The position numbers and the translations under genes were made by a program. Positions 5,934 to 6,402 of a stretch of DNA of 6,402 bases are shown one piece after another. This DNA comes from Phycisphaerae bacterium. GTDB lineage: Bacteria > Planctomycetota > Phycisphaerae > UBA1845 > PWPN01. The stretch is taken from assembly GCA_026647385.1 (NCBI GenBank), contig JAPKGY010000185.1, positions 1-6,402 on the forward strand. Reading direction: 5' to 3'. A model generated the notes under the pieces. It ran no database searches. It was given only the letters and a program-made list of their open reading frames with translations, and was not told the DNA's origin. Position 1 is the stretch's first letter, and each line of letters begins with the position of its first letter.

Positions 5934-6191
5934 TCAGGCCAAGTGAGCCAAGGGGGTCGGGGCAGCCAGCCAACTGACGGTGACGGGCTGGCCGTTGTCC
6001 GTACCAGGCTTGATGGCCTGGAAGAGCGCATCAACCAGGGCAACCGAAAGGTCGTTAAGCCCCTCCCAAATAATGGTTTGCACCTCGGTGTTATCGCAGC
6101 CCACGAGGCAGCTCAGCAACAAGCCAGCCACCAGGGTGAGGGTCAGCAAACCGGAGCCGAAAGCGTTTCCGCGCGTGTGACGGAATGTCAT
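5934..6191 (-). CDS. Small predicted lipoprotein, unknown function
   Basis: I do not recognise this 85-aa protein. The ATG at 6189-6191 has a good ribosome-binding site, AGGGAG, 7 bases upstream. Residues 1-31 form a lipoprotein signal peptide: MTFRHTRGNAFGSG, hydrophobic core LLTLTLVAGLLLSC, and lipobox LVGC with Cys32 as the lipidated residue. Asp33 at position +2 would favour inner-membrane retention under the rule known from enterobacteria, which may not apply here. The mature part is only about 54 residues. A likely amphipathic helix TEVQTIIWEGLNDLSVALVD (35-54) runs on to about residue 60, followed by a Pro/Gly-rich tail that ends LAAPTPLAHLA. A well-formed promoter lies about 65 bases upstream. 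Together with the start signals this makes a real expressed gene likely. The neighbouring gene downstream has a similar layout, but I see no clear sequence homology between the two. Confidence 0.65.
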   Translation of the reverse strand: MTFRHTRGNAFGSGLLTLTLVAGLLLSCLVGCDNTEVQTIIWEGLNDLSVALVDALFQAIKPGTDNGQPVTVSWLAAPTPLAHLA

Positions 6192-6261
6192 TGGATCACT
6201 CCCTACAAAAGACTGCCCGTAAGCAGCGAACGATGGCCGGCCCGGCGGCTAGGCACCCCCC

Positions 6262-6290
6262 ATTATACCCGCGAGGGAGTGTACGGTTAA
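6262..6290 (-). promoter_or_regulatory. Sigma-70-type promoter of the small lipoprotein gene
   Basis: Read on the minus strand, TTAACC (6285-6290, four of six to the -35 consensus) is followed by a 17-base spacer and a perfect TATAAT (6262-6267). Transcription would begin near 6256, giving a leader of about 65 bases to the ATG at 6191. The -35 box lies inside the palindrome CGGTTAACCG (6284-6293), which could be an operator half or full site. Confidence 0.6.
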
Positions 6291-6402
6291 CCGCACCGCT
6301 GGAGAACTCCGTACCTGCCCGGAGTCGACCGCGCCGGGGAACACCCCATTTCATCGGGAATCCGTCGATAATTCTAAACTCATAGGTAGTAAAGTTTTAG
6401 GC
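6291..6402. other. Right-end intergenic stretch, no gene seen
   Basis: Upstream of the lipoprotein promoter there is an inverted repeat ACTCCG/CGGAGT (6306-6311 and 6320-6325, 8-base loop) and an AT-rich end from about 6366. No convincing coding region or RNA gene is visible before the window ends. Confidence 0.35.

Noticed and set aside
5943..6290. 115-aa plus-strand frame opposite the small lipoprotein
   Set aside because: The minus-strand frame has a ribosome-binding site, a lipobox signal peptide and a promoter; the plus-strand frame has none of these.

Overview
This is a GC-rich bacterial window, possibly from a planctomycete-like genome. That placement is a weak inference from a c-type cytochrome fragment, several tiny exported or Cys-anchored proteins, GC-rich palindromic repeats and mostly solitary genes; nothing in the sequence fixes the taxon. 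No phage, CRISPR, tRNA or rRNA is visible, and I see no convincing multi-gene novel system.

Left part (1-3174): the 3' portion of a c-type cytochrome gene (+) stops a few residues after its CxxCH heme motif. It abuts, within about 10 bases, the truncated 3' end of a convergent sugar-porter gene (-) that lacks its last three membrane helices. Both genes are broken at the same place (about 214-222), which is best explained by one deletion between convergent genes or by an assembly join. A divergent intergenic region of about 377 bases follows, then an intact double-NBD sugar-type ABC ATPase (+) with no permease or binding-protein gene beside it.

Middle part (3175-4640): a 122-base nested inverted-repeat element forms the C-terminus and stop codon of a small gene for a secreted protein (-). 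That gene has two hairpins in its leader. Next come a 22-base perfect palindrome and an alpha/beta hydrolase gene (-).

Right part (4641-6402): tsaB (+), for tRNA t6A modification, is divergent from the hydrolase gene and has a -10-like box almost at its start codon. A 20-base tandem repeat lies between tsaB and two small genes (-). One encodes an acidic exported protein and the other a lipoprotein, whose good promoter (TATAAT, 17-base spacer) overlaps a 10-base palindrome.

The genes do not form one pathway. Two concern sugar uptake (one of them broken), one is a housekeeping tRNA-modification gene, and the rest are a generic hydrolase and unrecognised small envelope proteins.
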